Of a stretch of DNA of 64,000 nucleotides, positions 44,111 to 52,783 are shown piece by piece; position 1 is the stretch's first letter, and every line of letters starts with the position of its first letter. Position numbers and translations under genes: made by a program. The notes under the pieces were generated by a model. That model had not been told where the DNA came from. It ran no database searches and saw only the letters and a program-made list of their open reading frames with translations. The DNA lies in assembly GCF_038002965.1 (NCBI RefSeq), contig NZ_JBBOOE010000001.1:2213001-2277000 (forward strand), given 5' to 3'. This DNA is from Robertmurraya sp. FSL R5-0851. Lineage in GTDB: Bacteria > Bacillota > Bacilli > Bacillales > Cytobacillaceae.

Positions 44111-45670
44111 TTAACCTACTAAATTATTATCTTTCTGAAAGACTTCAAACTCGCCTTCTCTTAATTTACGTCGTAGGATTTTTCCTACTGGACTCTTTGG
44201 AACTTGCTTGATAAACACATATTTTCTTGGTCGTTTAAAATTTGATAATTTCGGATTATTTTTACAAAATTCATCTAACTCTTGCACGGTTACAGTTCCA
44301 TCCTTCGGAACAATGAATGCGGTTACAATTTGACCCCAACGATCATCATCTTCACCAGCTACCGCAACTTCGTAAACCTTCGGATGCTTTGAAAGGACAT
44401 CTTCCACTTCTAGTGGATGGATATTTTCTCCGCCTGAAATGATCATGTCATCGACTCGGCCTACTACATATAAGTCACCATCATCATCCATGACACCTAG
44501 ATCACCAGTAAAATACCAGCCCTCACGAATCGCCTTCTTCGTGGCATCCGGTCTGTTCCAATATCCTTTGAAGCTTTCGATCGAATCAAGAGAAACAATA
44601 ATCTCCCCAATCTCTCCTTTTCCAATCTGGTCCTCAGGTGTAGAATTCGCCTCCGCATCTGCTGTCACTAAGCGAATCCGTTGATGAAATCCTGGTTTCC
44701 CGGCGCATCCGGGTTTCTCAGCCACATTTGGGCAAATAGAGAAGGTATAGATTTCTGTGCTACCATAGTGATTAACAAATACATCTGGCTTTAATAGCTC
44801 GACACATTTTTCCGTTAAGGCGGTGGTCATCGATGCACCTGCATACCCGATTTTCTTTAACCTCTGAAGATTGTATTGGTGAAAATCCTTGTGATTCAGC
44901 ATATCGTGAAAGAGAGTAGGAACTAAATACACACAGGTAATTTCTTCATAGCTTAAGATTTCTAGTGCCTCTTTTGCATCAAAATCAGGTAAAGCCACAT
45001 ATTTCCCATTTAAAAAGGCGATCGATAGAAGAGATCTCATCCCCATCGTGTGGTAAAGGGGCATCGTACCAAGTGTGCTCTCATTATCCTCGTATTTATT
45101 TTGTATAATGTGAGCAACCGCTGCCGAATACTCATTTTTATTGCTTCTTGGTACTCCTTTTGGTTTCCCGGTTGTCCCTGATGTATACAGCATAAGAGCG
45201 ATATCATCATCATGGATTTCTGGTTTAACAAAGGTTTCAGGACTTCTCTGAACGAGCTCATCATAGTAAATATCTGCCCCTTCTACTTCTCCGACCCCTA
45301 ATAAAATGGGTTTTGTATGAAAGGTTGCTTTTAATACCGAAGTTTCACTTGCCTTTTCATAGATCACTGCCTTAGATTCGGAATCATTTACGCAATATTC
45401 CACTTCTTTTGCCGATAATCTGAAATTGATTGGGGTGTAAACAGCCCCTAAGGACTGGATGGCCCAATATAGGATGACATTCTCAAGGCGGTTTTTTAAT
45501 AAAAGCGTGACCCGATCATTTTTTTGAATTCCGATTCTTTGTAAAGAAGCTGCTACTTTCATAATTTCTTTGTCTAATTGGTTATAGGTGTAGCGTCTAC
45601 TCCCTTCAACAACTGCAACCCGATTCGGATGCCTTTCCACCGCAAAATTAAAAATCGTTGAAAGATTCAT
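44111..45670 (-). CDS. Acyl/aryl-CoA ligase (AMP-binding enzyme)
   Basis: This 519-residue adenylate-forming ligase has the P-loop-like YTSGTTGKPKGVPRS, the YGSTE motif, the hinge motif YFTGDLGVMDDDGD and the C-terminal catalytic Lys in PKSPVGKILRRKLRE. It activates a carboxylate to a CoA thioester. The benE and Mo-hydroxylase neighbours suggest an aromatic acid, but the sequence alone does not separate this from a fatty-acid ligase. AAGGGAG precedes the ATG. Confidence 0.9.
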   Translation of the reverse strand: MNLSTIFNFAVERHPNRVAVVEGSRRYTYNQLDKEIMKVAASLQRIGIQKNDRVTLLLKNRLENVILYWAIQSLGAVYTPINFRLSAKEVEYCVNDSESKAVIYEKASETSVLKATFHTKPILLGVGEVEGADIYYDELVQRSPETFVKPEIHDDDIALMLYTSGTTGKPKGVPRSNKNEYSAAVAHIIQNKYEDNESTLGTMPLYHTMGMRSLLSIAFLNGKYVALPDFDAKEALEILSYEEITCVYLVPTLFHDMLNHKDFHQYNLQRLKKIGYAGASMTTALTEKCVELLKPDVFVNHYGSTEIYTFSICPNVAEKPGCAGKPGFHQRIRLVTADAEANSTPEDQIGKGEIGEIIVSLDSIESFKGYWNRPDATKKAIREGWYFTGDLGVMDDDGDLYVVGRVDDMIISGGENIHPLEVEDVLSKHPKVYEVAVAGEDDDRWGQIVTAFIVPKDGTVTVQELDEFCKNNPKLSNFKRPRKYVFIKQVPKSPVGKILRRKLREGEFEVFQKDNNLVG

Positions 45671-45692
45671 TCATGCAACTCCCTTCAAACAT

Positions 45693-46172
45693 TTAGATGT
45701 TTATTTTTTGATCCTCTACTGTTTTTTCAATCGCTTTTACAATGCCGTCATAACCAGTACATCGGCAGAGATGCCCAGACAGCATGTCTTGAATATCTTT
45801 TTTACATGGGGTTGAATGTTTCTTCAAATAATCTGTAGTGGACATTAAGATTCCAGGTGTACAAAATCCACATTGTAATCCATGGCATTGGACAAAGTTC
45901 TTTTGTAAGGGATTGAGCTGACCGTTCTGCGCTAAGCCTTCCACGGTTTGCATCTCTTGGCCATCCACTTGAACAGCAAACATTAAACAGCTTCTAACAG
46001 CCGAATCATTCACAATGACCGTACAGGCTCCACAAACACCATGTTCACAACCTACATGTGTTCCGGTCAATCCACAGGTTTCTCGCAAGAAGTCACTTAG
46101 TAACATTCTGGATTCGACTTCTTCTTTGTATGTTTTTCCGTTAATTTTCACTTCCACTTCATGAACCGTCAT
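45693..46172 (-). CDS. Molybdenum hydroxylase small subunit, 2x[2Fe-2S]
   Basis: This 159-residue electron-transfer subunit (CoxS/XdhC-small type) has a plant-type [2Fe-2S] site CEHGVCGACTV plus an upstream loop, and a second cluster in CGFCTPGILM and HLCRCTGYDGI. It passes electrons from the Mo site to FAD. The ATG at 46172 has GGGAGG 9 nt upstream; an ATG at 46178 overlapping the medium-subunit stop is an alternative. It is translationally linked to the FAD subunit. Confidence 0.93.
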   Translation of the reverse strand: MTVHEVEVKINGKTYKEEVESRMLLSDFLRETCGLTGTHVGCEHGVCGACTVIVNDSAVRSCLMFAVQVDGQEMQTVEGLAQNGQLNPLQKNFVQCHGLQCGFCTPGILMSTTDYLKKHSTPCKKDIQDMLSGHLCRCTGYDGIVKAIEKTVEDQKINI

Positions 46173-46177
46173 GGTCA

Positions 46178-47047
46178 TCACCTCCCAGCTTTTACATATG
46201 CCTCTTGTAACGTTCGTTTTGATAATGATTGAGCTAAATGTCTCCGATAGTCAGCTGAAGCATGGAGATCGGATTCAGGCTCAATCACTTTTGAAACAAT
46301 GGATGCCACTTTGTCTAGAAGCGAATCCGTTAATCTTTCGCCTTGTAAAAGTTCATTCGCCTCTGTCACTAATAAAGGAACCGATTCGACACCACCAAGA
46401 ACCAATCGTGCGTTTGAAATACGATTTTGATCATCCACGCTTAGTTGACAAGCAGAGGCAACTAAAGCAAAATCCCCGTGCCTGCGTGAGATTTCTTGAA
46501 AGGAATAACCCACTCTTCCCTCCCAGATAGGAATATGGATCTCCGTTAAAAGTTCCGTAGGCATCACATCAGTTGTTAAGTAGGTGACAAAGAAATCCTC
46601 CGCATTTACGGTTCTCACTTCATCTGTGGATGCGATATGAACGGAACCACCCATGGTCATTAAGGCAAGAGGGATTTCGGCGGTAGGATCTGCATGAACC
46701 AAACTACCACCAATGGTTCCACGATTCCGAGTCTGGACATGGCCGATGAACGGAACCGCTTCACTCAATAAACCGATGTGCTGACGGATGAGATCCGATG
46801 TCTCCACCCGGTTTTGTCTTGTCAAGGTTCCGATTTTTACAAGTCCTTCCTCGTAATCGATAAAGTCTAAATCCTGCAAGCGATTAATATCGATTAAACA
46901 ATCAGGGGTAGACAGCCTCATATTCATGATGGGAACGAGACTCTGGCCCCCTGCAATGATTTTTCCATCAAAACCAGATTCTTCTAATAGAGTAAGTGCT
47001 TCATCTACGGTTTTTGGACAATAGTAGTCAAATTGAGCTGGTTTCAA
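46178..47047 (-). CDS. Molybdenum hydroxylase medium subunit, FAD-binding
   Basis: This 289-residue CoxM-type flavoprotein has the FAD motifs GGQSLVPIMNMR (about 38-49) and TRNRGTIGGSLVHADP (about 107-122). It lacks the extra [4Fe-4S] insertion of 4-hydroxybenzoyl-CoA reductase beta subunits, which argues against a classical reductase of that type. A TTG start at 47047 follows AAAGGAGGG. The stop overlaps the small-subunit start region. Confidence 0.92.
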   Translation of the reverse strand: MKPAQFDYYCPKTVDEALTLLEESGFDGKIIAGGQSLVPIMNMRLSTPDCLIDINRLQDLDFIDYEEGLVKIGTLTRQNRVETSDLIRQHIGLLSEAVPFIGHVQTRNRGTIGGSLVHADPTAEIPLALMTMGGSVHIASTDEVRTVNAEDFFVTYLTTDVMPTELLTEIHIPIWEGRVGYSFQEISRRHGDFALVASACQLSVDDQNRISNARLVLGGVESVPLLVTEANELLQGERLTDSLLDKVASIVSKVIEPESDLHASADYRRHLAQSLSKRTLQEAYVKAGR

Positions 47048-47073
47048 TCGCTATCATCCCTCCTTTCTTTTCA

Positions 47074-47529
47074 TCAAGCACTTTTTTCGATGTTCTTTAA
47101 CTCTTTCCCAAACTTCTTGAAAAAGTCTTGAATAATCAGTTTGGCCACCCCGCTTAACATTCGTTGACCGACCATCGCGACCTTTCCGCCTACTTCTGCT
47201 TCATACGTATACGACAGTAAGGTTTGATTTTCGTCTTGGTGCTCCAGATGAATGACACCGGTTGCTTCCACATTTCCTGGTCCCCCTTCACCCTTCACAA
47301 TCAACTTATAGCTTTTTAGATTTTCAATATCGGCGATTTCGATGGTAGATTCATATTTTCCTTTAACCGCTGCAATTCCAATCGCTAACTCCGCCTTATA
47401 TTTGTTTTCCTCGACTTGAGTTAGTTTATTGCAGCCCATAATACATTTTTGCAAAACATTTGGATCTAGTAGAATATCCCATGATTGTTGCAATCCTGCT
47501 TCAAGCGTTAAGCTTCCTTCTCCATTCAT
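47074..47529 (-). CDS. CoxG-like SRPBCC protein
   Basis: This 151-residue protein of the CoxG/SRPBCC (START-like) fold begins GSLTLEAGLQQSWDILLDPN and has LKSYKLIVKGEGGPGNVEA in the middle. In CO dehydrogenase clusters CoxG is linked to membrane recruitment or cofactor handling of the Mo enzyme. Here it sits between the large and medium subunit genes. The ATG at 47529 overlaps the large-subunit stop (ATGA). Confidence 0.88.
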   Translation of the reverse strand: MNGEGSLTLEAGLQQSWDILLDPNVLQKCIMGCNKLTQVEENKYKAELAIGIAAVKGKYESTIEIADIENLKSYKLIVKGEGGPGNVEATGVIHLEHQDENQTLLSYTYEAEVGGKVAMVGQRMLSGVAKLIIQDFFKKFGKELKNIEKSA

Positions 47530-49952
47530 ACTTGATTCGCCCCTTTCTTTTCTTTCGCCTGATTTAATAGATTCCAAATTCGATTCGGACTTAAAGGTAA
47601 AGTATCAATCATTACTCCATACGGCTTTAACGCATCATTCACGGCATTGGCAATAACGGCTGGTGCACTCATCGTATTTCCTTCTCCTAATCCCTTCGCT
47701 CCTAGGGGAGTAAGAGGCGAGGGAGTTTCGATATGTTTAATGGTGATGTTTGGAATTTCTGGTGCGGTTGGGCATAAGTAATCCATAAAGGACCCGGTTA
47801 AAAATTGGCCTTTCTCATCATAGGCAAGCTCTTCATACATAGCTCCTCCTAGCCCATGAACCAGTCCCCCGTATATTTGACCATCTACAATTAACGGATT
47901 TAATAGTTTCCCAGCATCGTGTACGGTAAAATAATCGATAATCTGAACTTCACCAGTATCAGGATCAACCTCAACGGTCACCATATCTGCAACAAAACCA
48001 TAGGTAACAGATGAGTTCACTAAGTCATTTTCATCCGGTGGCTCTGCGACCTTTGCGGTATAATAGTAGGTTTCATAAATTCCCGGCTCCATGCCATCTG
48101 GTAGAGAGAGCGGATTCCAATGAGCAGAACCTGCCGCTCTTTTCATTGAATATTTGATGGAAGGATCCTTTTTAGAAACGATGGATCCATTTTCAATGGT
48201 TAAGTCATCCTCGTTAGCTTTTAGATGATAAGCCGCGATTTTGATTAATTTTTTTCTTACTTTATGCGCGGCGTAAAATACCGCACTAGACCCAAGAGAC
48301 GCGAATCGACTGGAATAGCTGCCTGAAGCAATCGACCAGGCACTCGTTGAGGTATCGAGCTCTGCGACGACATTAATTTGTTCTCTTGGTATTCCTAATA
48401 CGTCTGAGACAATTTGGGCAGAAACCGTTTCATGACCTTGCCCAGAAGGCGTCGTACTGATGCGAACATTCACACAGCCCATCGGATCCATGGAGATCGT
48501 CGCTGCTTCGGCACAGCCTGACTTCGGTAAAGAGGAAGCTCTCTCCTCCGGTGTGAGGGCAATGGTGATATACCCCATGTTCGAGCCTGACGGTTCAACA
48601 ATACAGGCTAAGCCGACCCCAAATAATTTTCCTCTTTGTCTGGCGTCTTCTCTTTTTTGTTCAATTTCCTTGTAGTTCCCCATGTCTAAGGCAAGCTCAA
48701 AGCCCTTTTCATAATCTCCGCTATCATACATACCGCCAGAGGCTGTTTGATAAGGGAATTGTTCTTTTTTAATTAAATTTCTTCTGAGCACATCAGCAGG
48801 ATCCAGCTGTAATTGATGGGCAATTTCTTGCATGATTCGCTCTAGTGGAAAATATAATTCTTGGCCCCCATAGCCTCGAATCAGCCCTGTTGGTAGCTTG
48901 TTGGTCATAATGGCGTAAGCATCAATCATTAAATTAGGAATATCATAGGCACCGGTTGAATTGGCATGCGTTCTGTACAAACACGCGGGCTCAGGTGCTC
49001 GAATATAAGCCCCTACATTATCAATTAACTTCATTTTCAAACCTAGTACCTTCCCATCTTCCTTGACAGCAGCTTCTATATAAGTGACACGGTCGGTTCC
49101 ACTCGAACTAGCAGATAAATGCTCTTGGCGGTCCTCAATCCATTTCACAGGACAGCCAACAATTCTGCTAACGACGGCGCATAAAACCATATATGGATAA
49201 GTTCCAGCCTTAATTCCATAACTGCCACCAATGTCTTTTGGAACGATAATTCTTAATCGATTACTAGGTATTTTTAAGGCACCCGCCATGACCGATTGAA
49301 TAACGAAGGGGCCATGAAAATTGGCATGAATCGTATATTGATTGGAACTCTCCTCATATTGCGCAATCATTCCATAGGTTTCTACGGGTGTGGCTGAATA
49401 TTTCGGAAAGTGAAACTTATGTGTAACAATGCGATCCGCCTCTTCAAAGGCTTCATCCACCTTTCCGTAATGAAAGGTTCGATGGTTCGCAATATTAGAA
49501 CCGATATGTTCATGAAGAAGTGGAGCATCCTCCTCTAACGATTTCTCAATATCTACGATGGGTGTAAGAGATTCATAGACAACCTTAATTTTCTCCAAAG
49601 CATCCTCTGCAATATAACGATTTTTCGCCACCACGACTGCGACCGGTTCACCTACATAGCGCACCTTATCAATCGCCATCGGATAATACTTTACTGGAGC
49701 ACTCACCCCCACGCTAAAGGGTTGAACATAGGGCAAGATATCTTTTCCCGTCACAATTCCCTTCACACCACGTAGATTCATCGCCTCAGAGGTATCGATG
49801 GAGATGATTTTGGCATGTGGGTACGTACTTCTTAAAATGGCAATATGGGCGGTGTTAGCAGGTGTTCCAATATCATCAATATACTTCCCTTGTCCGGTTA
49901 AGAGTCTTCCATCTTCTACTCTTGTAACCGCTTGGCCTATGACTTTTTCCAT
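47526..49952 (-). CDS. Molybdenum hydroxylase large subunit (xanthine dehydrogenase family)
   Basis: This 808-residue molybdopterin-binding catalytic subunit starts IGQAVTRVEDGRLLTGQGKY, as in CoxL-like proteins. The loop that is AYXCSFR in true CO dehydrogenase reads GLIRGYGGQE here, so it is not a form I CO dehydrogenase; an aromatic or N-heterocycle hydroxylase is more likely. GQGHETVSAQIVSDVLGI and the terminal PLGAKGLGEGNTMSAP carry the usual cofactor and base-Glu motifs. Its start overlaps the cytidylyltransferase stop (TAATG). Substrate unknown. Confidence 0.92.
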   Translation of the reverse strand: MEKVIGQAVTRVEDGRLLTGQGKYIDDIGTPANTAHIAILRSTYPHAKIISIDTSEAMNLRGVKGIVTGKDILPYVQPFSVGVSAPVKYYPMAIDKVRYVGEPVAVVVAKNRYIAEDALEKIKVVYESLTPIVDIEKSLEEDAPLLHEHIGSNIANHRTFHYGKVDEAFEEADRIVTHKFHFPKYSATPVETYGMIAQYEESSNQYTIHANFHGPFVIQSVMAGALKIPSNRLRIIVPKDIGGSYGIKAGTYPYMVLCAVVSRIVGCPVKWIEDRQEHLSASSSGTDRVTYIEAAVKEDGKVLGLKMKLIDNVGAYIRAPEPACLYRTHANSTGAYDIPNLMIDAYAIMTNKLPTGLIRGYGGQELYFPLERIMQEIAHQLQLDPADVLRRNLIKKEQFPYQTASGGMYDSGDYEKGFELALDMGNYKEIEQKREDARQRGKLFGVGLACIVEPSGSNMGYITIALTPEERASSLPKSGCAEAATISMDPMGCVNVRISTTPSGQGHETVSAQIVSDVLGIPREQINVVAELDTSTSAWSIASGSYSSRFASLGSSAVFYAAHKVRKKLIKIAAYHLKANEDDLTIENGSIVSKKDPSIKYSMKRAAGSAHWNPLSLPDGMEPGIYETYYYTAKVAEPPDENDLVNSSVTYGFVADMVTVEVDPDTGEVQIIDYFTVHDAGKLLNPLIVDGQIYGGLVHGLGGAMYEELAYDEKGQFLTGSFMDYLCPTAPEIPNITIKHIETPSPLTPLGAKGLGEGNTMSAPAVIANAVNDALKPYGVMIDTLPLSPNRIWNLLNQAKEKKGANQV

Positions 49953-50566
49953 TACACGACCTCCTCCCGAAGTAAATGTTCATAGTCTACTAACGTATCA
50001 ATATCTGGGATTTGCTTTTTCCCCATTTCTGAATAAAACACTTCTTTTTGGAATTTTTTCAAAACCGAACGACCACCTTCATCCCCTTTTGCATCGAAAA
50101 GATAAGGAAACAGTTTCTTATCAAATAAGACTGGATGTCCCTTCTCTCCTTGATAGGAGGCTTGCACGATTAATGGTCTGTCCTTTTGCCAATAGTAATC
50201 ATTGATCACCTTATTAATCTCATCAGACGTAAGAAGTGGCTGATCTCCTAATAAAAATACGACAGCCTTTATATGATTCGGTATGGAACGTAAGCCTAGC
50301 TTGAAAGAAGAGGACATCCCATTCGAAGCTTGATCATTGATCAAAATCTGATTCACTCCCGTGACAGACACATCTTGATAAAGTCCAGGGACATCCGGAT
50401 TAATGACAACGGATATGCCAGATAATGAAGAGCTTAACCCCTGATCAATCACATGTTGAAGAATCGATTTCCCTCTATAAGGTAGTAGCATTTTTGCCGT
50501 TCCCATTCTTCTGGAAAAGCCAGCAGCTAGGATTACACCCCATACTTGATGTTGAGCTTCAATAAT
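49952..50566 (-). CDS. MocA-like molybdenum cofactor cytidylyltransferase, probable ATT start
   Basis: The product, about 204 residues, is a nucleotidyltransferase that should convert Mo-molybdopterin to the cytosine dinucleotide cofactor for the adjacent hydroxylase. The first ATG (50506) would remove half of the nucleotide-binding motif. The sequence upstream of it, in frame, reads VWGVILAAGFSRRMG, the family signature. No ATG, GTG or TTG lies in frame before a TGA at 50567-50569. Two ATT codons (50566, 50563) follow AAGGGGTG at normal spacing, so an ATT start is the best explanation. The extended frame overlaps the xdhC stop. Confidence 0.8.
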   Translation of the reverse strand: MIEAQHQVWGVILAAGFSRRMGTAKMLLPYRGKSILQHVIDQGLSSSLSGISVVINPDVPGLYQDVSVTGVNQILINDQASNGMSSSFKLGLRSIPNHIKAVVFLLGDQPLLTSDEINKVINDYYWQKDRPLIVQASYQGEKGHPVLFDKKLFPYLFDAKGDEGGRSVLKKFQKEVFYSEMGKKQIPDIDTLVDYEHLLREEVV

Positions 50567-51674
50567 TCATCACACCCCTTTTTGGGGAGAACGATAGACT
50601 TCCCTTTAACTCAGTGAGCTTTAATCCAGATCCCCCGCGGTGAACCAACGTGATTTCTGCTAAGATACTTAAGGCGATTTCTTCTGGTGTTTTTGAACCG
50701 ATATCAAGCCCAATCGGACTATGGATGTTTGAAAAATCATCAATAGTATTCAGCTTCTGACTGGTTGAAATCAGCTCCCTGGTTCTTTTTCTCGGACCAA
50801 GTAAACCAATATAAGCAGCATCTGATTGATACAATCCTTCTAAAATCATTTGATCTTGTAAGAAATGATGGGTCATTAACACAACGTAGGATTGACTTGT
50901 GATCGTAACCGGTGGGTATTGATCTTTGCTATAGACGATAATCTCATCTGCTTCTGGAAATCGAGAAGAGTTTGCATAGGCAGCTCTATGATCGACCAAG
51001 GTGACATACCAATGTAATTGTTTGGCTATTCGTACAAGTGGAATAGCATCAGGGCCAGCACCAAATATGGTTAAGTTAGGAGGTGGAGTCGTGATTTCGC
51101 TATAGATATGAAGTTGATGCTCTCCACCCACGAAGGTAACTCCAGGTTTTAATGGAATGTTATTTTGTAAAAAGTAATTAGAAATCTCAGGATATTCGAT
51201 ATTCAGTAATTCTTCTTGGTCATTTTGAGGATCAAGCAGCCATCGCTTCCCAATCAAATGAGGCTTATTCGCCTCTACAACGATTAGCTGCCCAATTTGC
51301 TTGGTTAAGGAAGTGGTAAAAAACTCTTCTATAATACGGGATGCTAGGTTCATCTCAGGTTCATACGGTTCAAGTAATATATTCATTTTTCCATTACAGC
51401 CAAGTCCAAGCCCCCAAACAATGTCACCCTCATCTTGGAAATTATAATGGAGGGTTTGTGGAACTCCGCTTTCTAGAACCTTATACGCATGTTCGATAAG
51501 ATCACTTTCAACACAGCCCCCACTTAAGAGGCCAGTTAAGGTTCCGTCACTGGAAATGAAGCATTTAGCCCCTGGCTTTTGATAGGTAGAACCTTCTGTT
51601 GAAATGATCGTACCGAGAACACCCCTCAGTTGATTTTGTTGACATCTCATTATTTCTTTATGTATTGAAATCAT
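50559..51674 (-). CDS. XdhC/CoxI family Mo-cofactor maturation protein
   Basis: This 371-residue chaperone inserts or sulfurates the molybdenum cofactor in xanthine dehydrogenase-family enzymes. The N-terminal XdhC_CoxI domain is GTIISTEGSTYQKPGAKCFI followed by LLSGGCVESDL. The C-terminal Rossmann domain has LTIFGAGPDAIPLVRIAKQL. It precedes the cytidylyltransferase gene and overlaps its probable start. AGGAGGTGG precedes the ATG. Confidence 0.93.
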   Translation of the reverse strand: MISIHKEIMRCQQNQLRGVLGTIISTEGSTYQKPGAKCFISSDGTLTGLLSGGCVESDLIEHAYKVLESGVPQTLHYNFQDEGDIVWGLGLGCNGKMNILLEPYEPEMNLASRIIEEFFTTSLTKQIGQLIVVEANKPHLIGKRWLLDPQNDQEELLNIEYPEISNYFLQNNIPLKPGVTFVGGEHQLHIYSEITTPPPNLTIFGAGPDAIPLVRIAKQLHWYVTLVDHRAAYANSSRFPEADEIIVYSKDQYPPVTITSQSYVVLMTHHFLQDQMILEGLYQSDAAYIGLLGPRKRTRELISTSQKLNTIDDFSNIHSPIGLDIGSKTPEEIALSILAEITLVHRGGSGLKLTELKGSLSFSPKRGVMNY

Positions 51675-51685
51675 TTATCCACCTC

Positions 51686-52459
51686 CTAAACTTTGACTTC
51701 CTTGTGATACTCCCAATGAAATTGGTCCCTGTATTCACTTGGTGTTTTCCCAACGATCTTTTTGAACGTGGTTGAAAAATAGCTTTGATTAGAAAAACCT
51801 GTATTATGAGCAATAATATCTATAGGAAGGGCAGAGAGTCTTAGCATCCCTTTGGCCTTTTGGACTCTGACAAAAGACATGTATTCTACAAAGGTCATCC
51901 CCGTTTCTTCCTTAAAGAGTTTACTAAAGTAGGAAGGACTTAAATAAACTTGATCGGAAATTCCCTTTAAGGAGAGTGGCTCACCATAATTCGATTGAAT
52001 AAACTGGATGGCACTTTCAATCGGATTCTTCAAATCATTGGAATCCAATCGGTTTACTGGATTCATGCTTTGCGTGACTTCCTTACTGATCCCTTTTGGT
52101 AACACGCGATCAAAGGTATGAATCAACTCATTTTTAGTAAGCGGTTTCAATAAATAGGAGGAAAAACCGGAATTAATTGCTTCCTGTGCTAAATCAAACA
52201 TTTTTAACTGTGTGACAATAATTATAGGAAGATTAGGATAAAGCTCCAAAGCCGCCCTTCCAAAATTCATGCCATTCATTTCAGGTAAAGAAAGATCGAT
52301 GATAAGGACACTAGGTTGATTTTGCTTGAGAAGTAGTAATCCTCTTTGGGCGGTACTGGCTTCATAGGTCGTTAAATAGCTGTACTTACTTTCTCTAATT
52401 AACTGACATAGCTCTTTTCTTGCTTCGATATCATTATCAACAATCAAGATTTCAGCCAA
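51686..52459 (-). CDS. Response regulator with AraC-type output domain (YesN-like)
   Basis: The 257-residue protein has an N-terminal receiver domain (ILIVDNDIEARKEL; phospho-acceptor Asp in LIIDLSLPEMNG near residue 54) and a C-terminal AraC double helix-turn-helix (LSPSYFSKLFKEETGMTFVE; GFSNQSYFSTTFKKIVGKTP). No sensor kinase gene is beside it. It is the first gene of the Mo-hydroxylase cluster, 11 bp before xdhC, so it probably activates it. The start is TTG at 52459 with AAGGGGGAA upstream. Confidence 0.9.
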   Translation of the reverse strand: MAEILIVDNDIEARKELCQLIRESKYSYLTTYEASTAQRGLLLLKQNQPSVLIIDLSLPEMNGMNFGRAALELYPNLPIIIVTQLKMFDLAQEAINSGFSSYLLKPLTKNELIHTFDRVLPKGISKEVTQSMNPVNRLDSNDLKNPIESAIQFIQSNYGEPLSLKGISDQVYLSPSYFSKLFKEETGMTFVEYMSFVRVQKAKGMLRLSALPIDIIAHNTGFSNQSYFSTTFKKIVGKTPSEYRDQFHWEYHKEVKV

Positions 52460-52690
52460 GCATGTTCCCCCTTAACTAGATAGTATAGAAAATTCCGAAT
52501 ACTTTGTTTTAAAATCTTCTTTTGATCTTTTAACATTTCCACTATTATTAGTTTCTAATTATTTTAAATATTAACAGATTAAATTCCTACTTGATTTATA
52601 AAATATTACTCTTGTGTTTTTAAAATTTGGTTTTGTTCATTTATAGAACCTGTTTATTAATCATGTTAGATCTTTATCTAATAGAAAAAA

Positions 52691-52732
52691 GGATCCCCAC
52701 AATATTCAGACCGAACTGAATGGTGGAGATCC
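52691..52732 (-). terminator. Terminator of the beta-propeller gene
   Basis: On the minus strand GGATCTCCACC pairs with GTGGGGATCC, with an inner ATTCAG/CTGAAT stem, followed by TTTTTTCTATT. Confidence 0.85.
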
Positions 52733-52783
52733 AACCTCTTTACAAAAGATATTAGAAATTATTAAAGGGTCTGGTGCATCATC

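Noticed and set aside
47526..49952. Carbon monoxide dehydrogenase large subunit
   Set aside because: The AYXCSFR active-site loop of CO dehydrogenase is missing; the loop reads RGYGGQE, so only the wider xanthine dehydrogenase family is supported.
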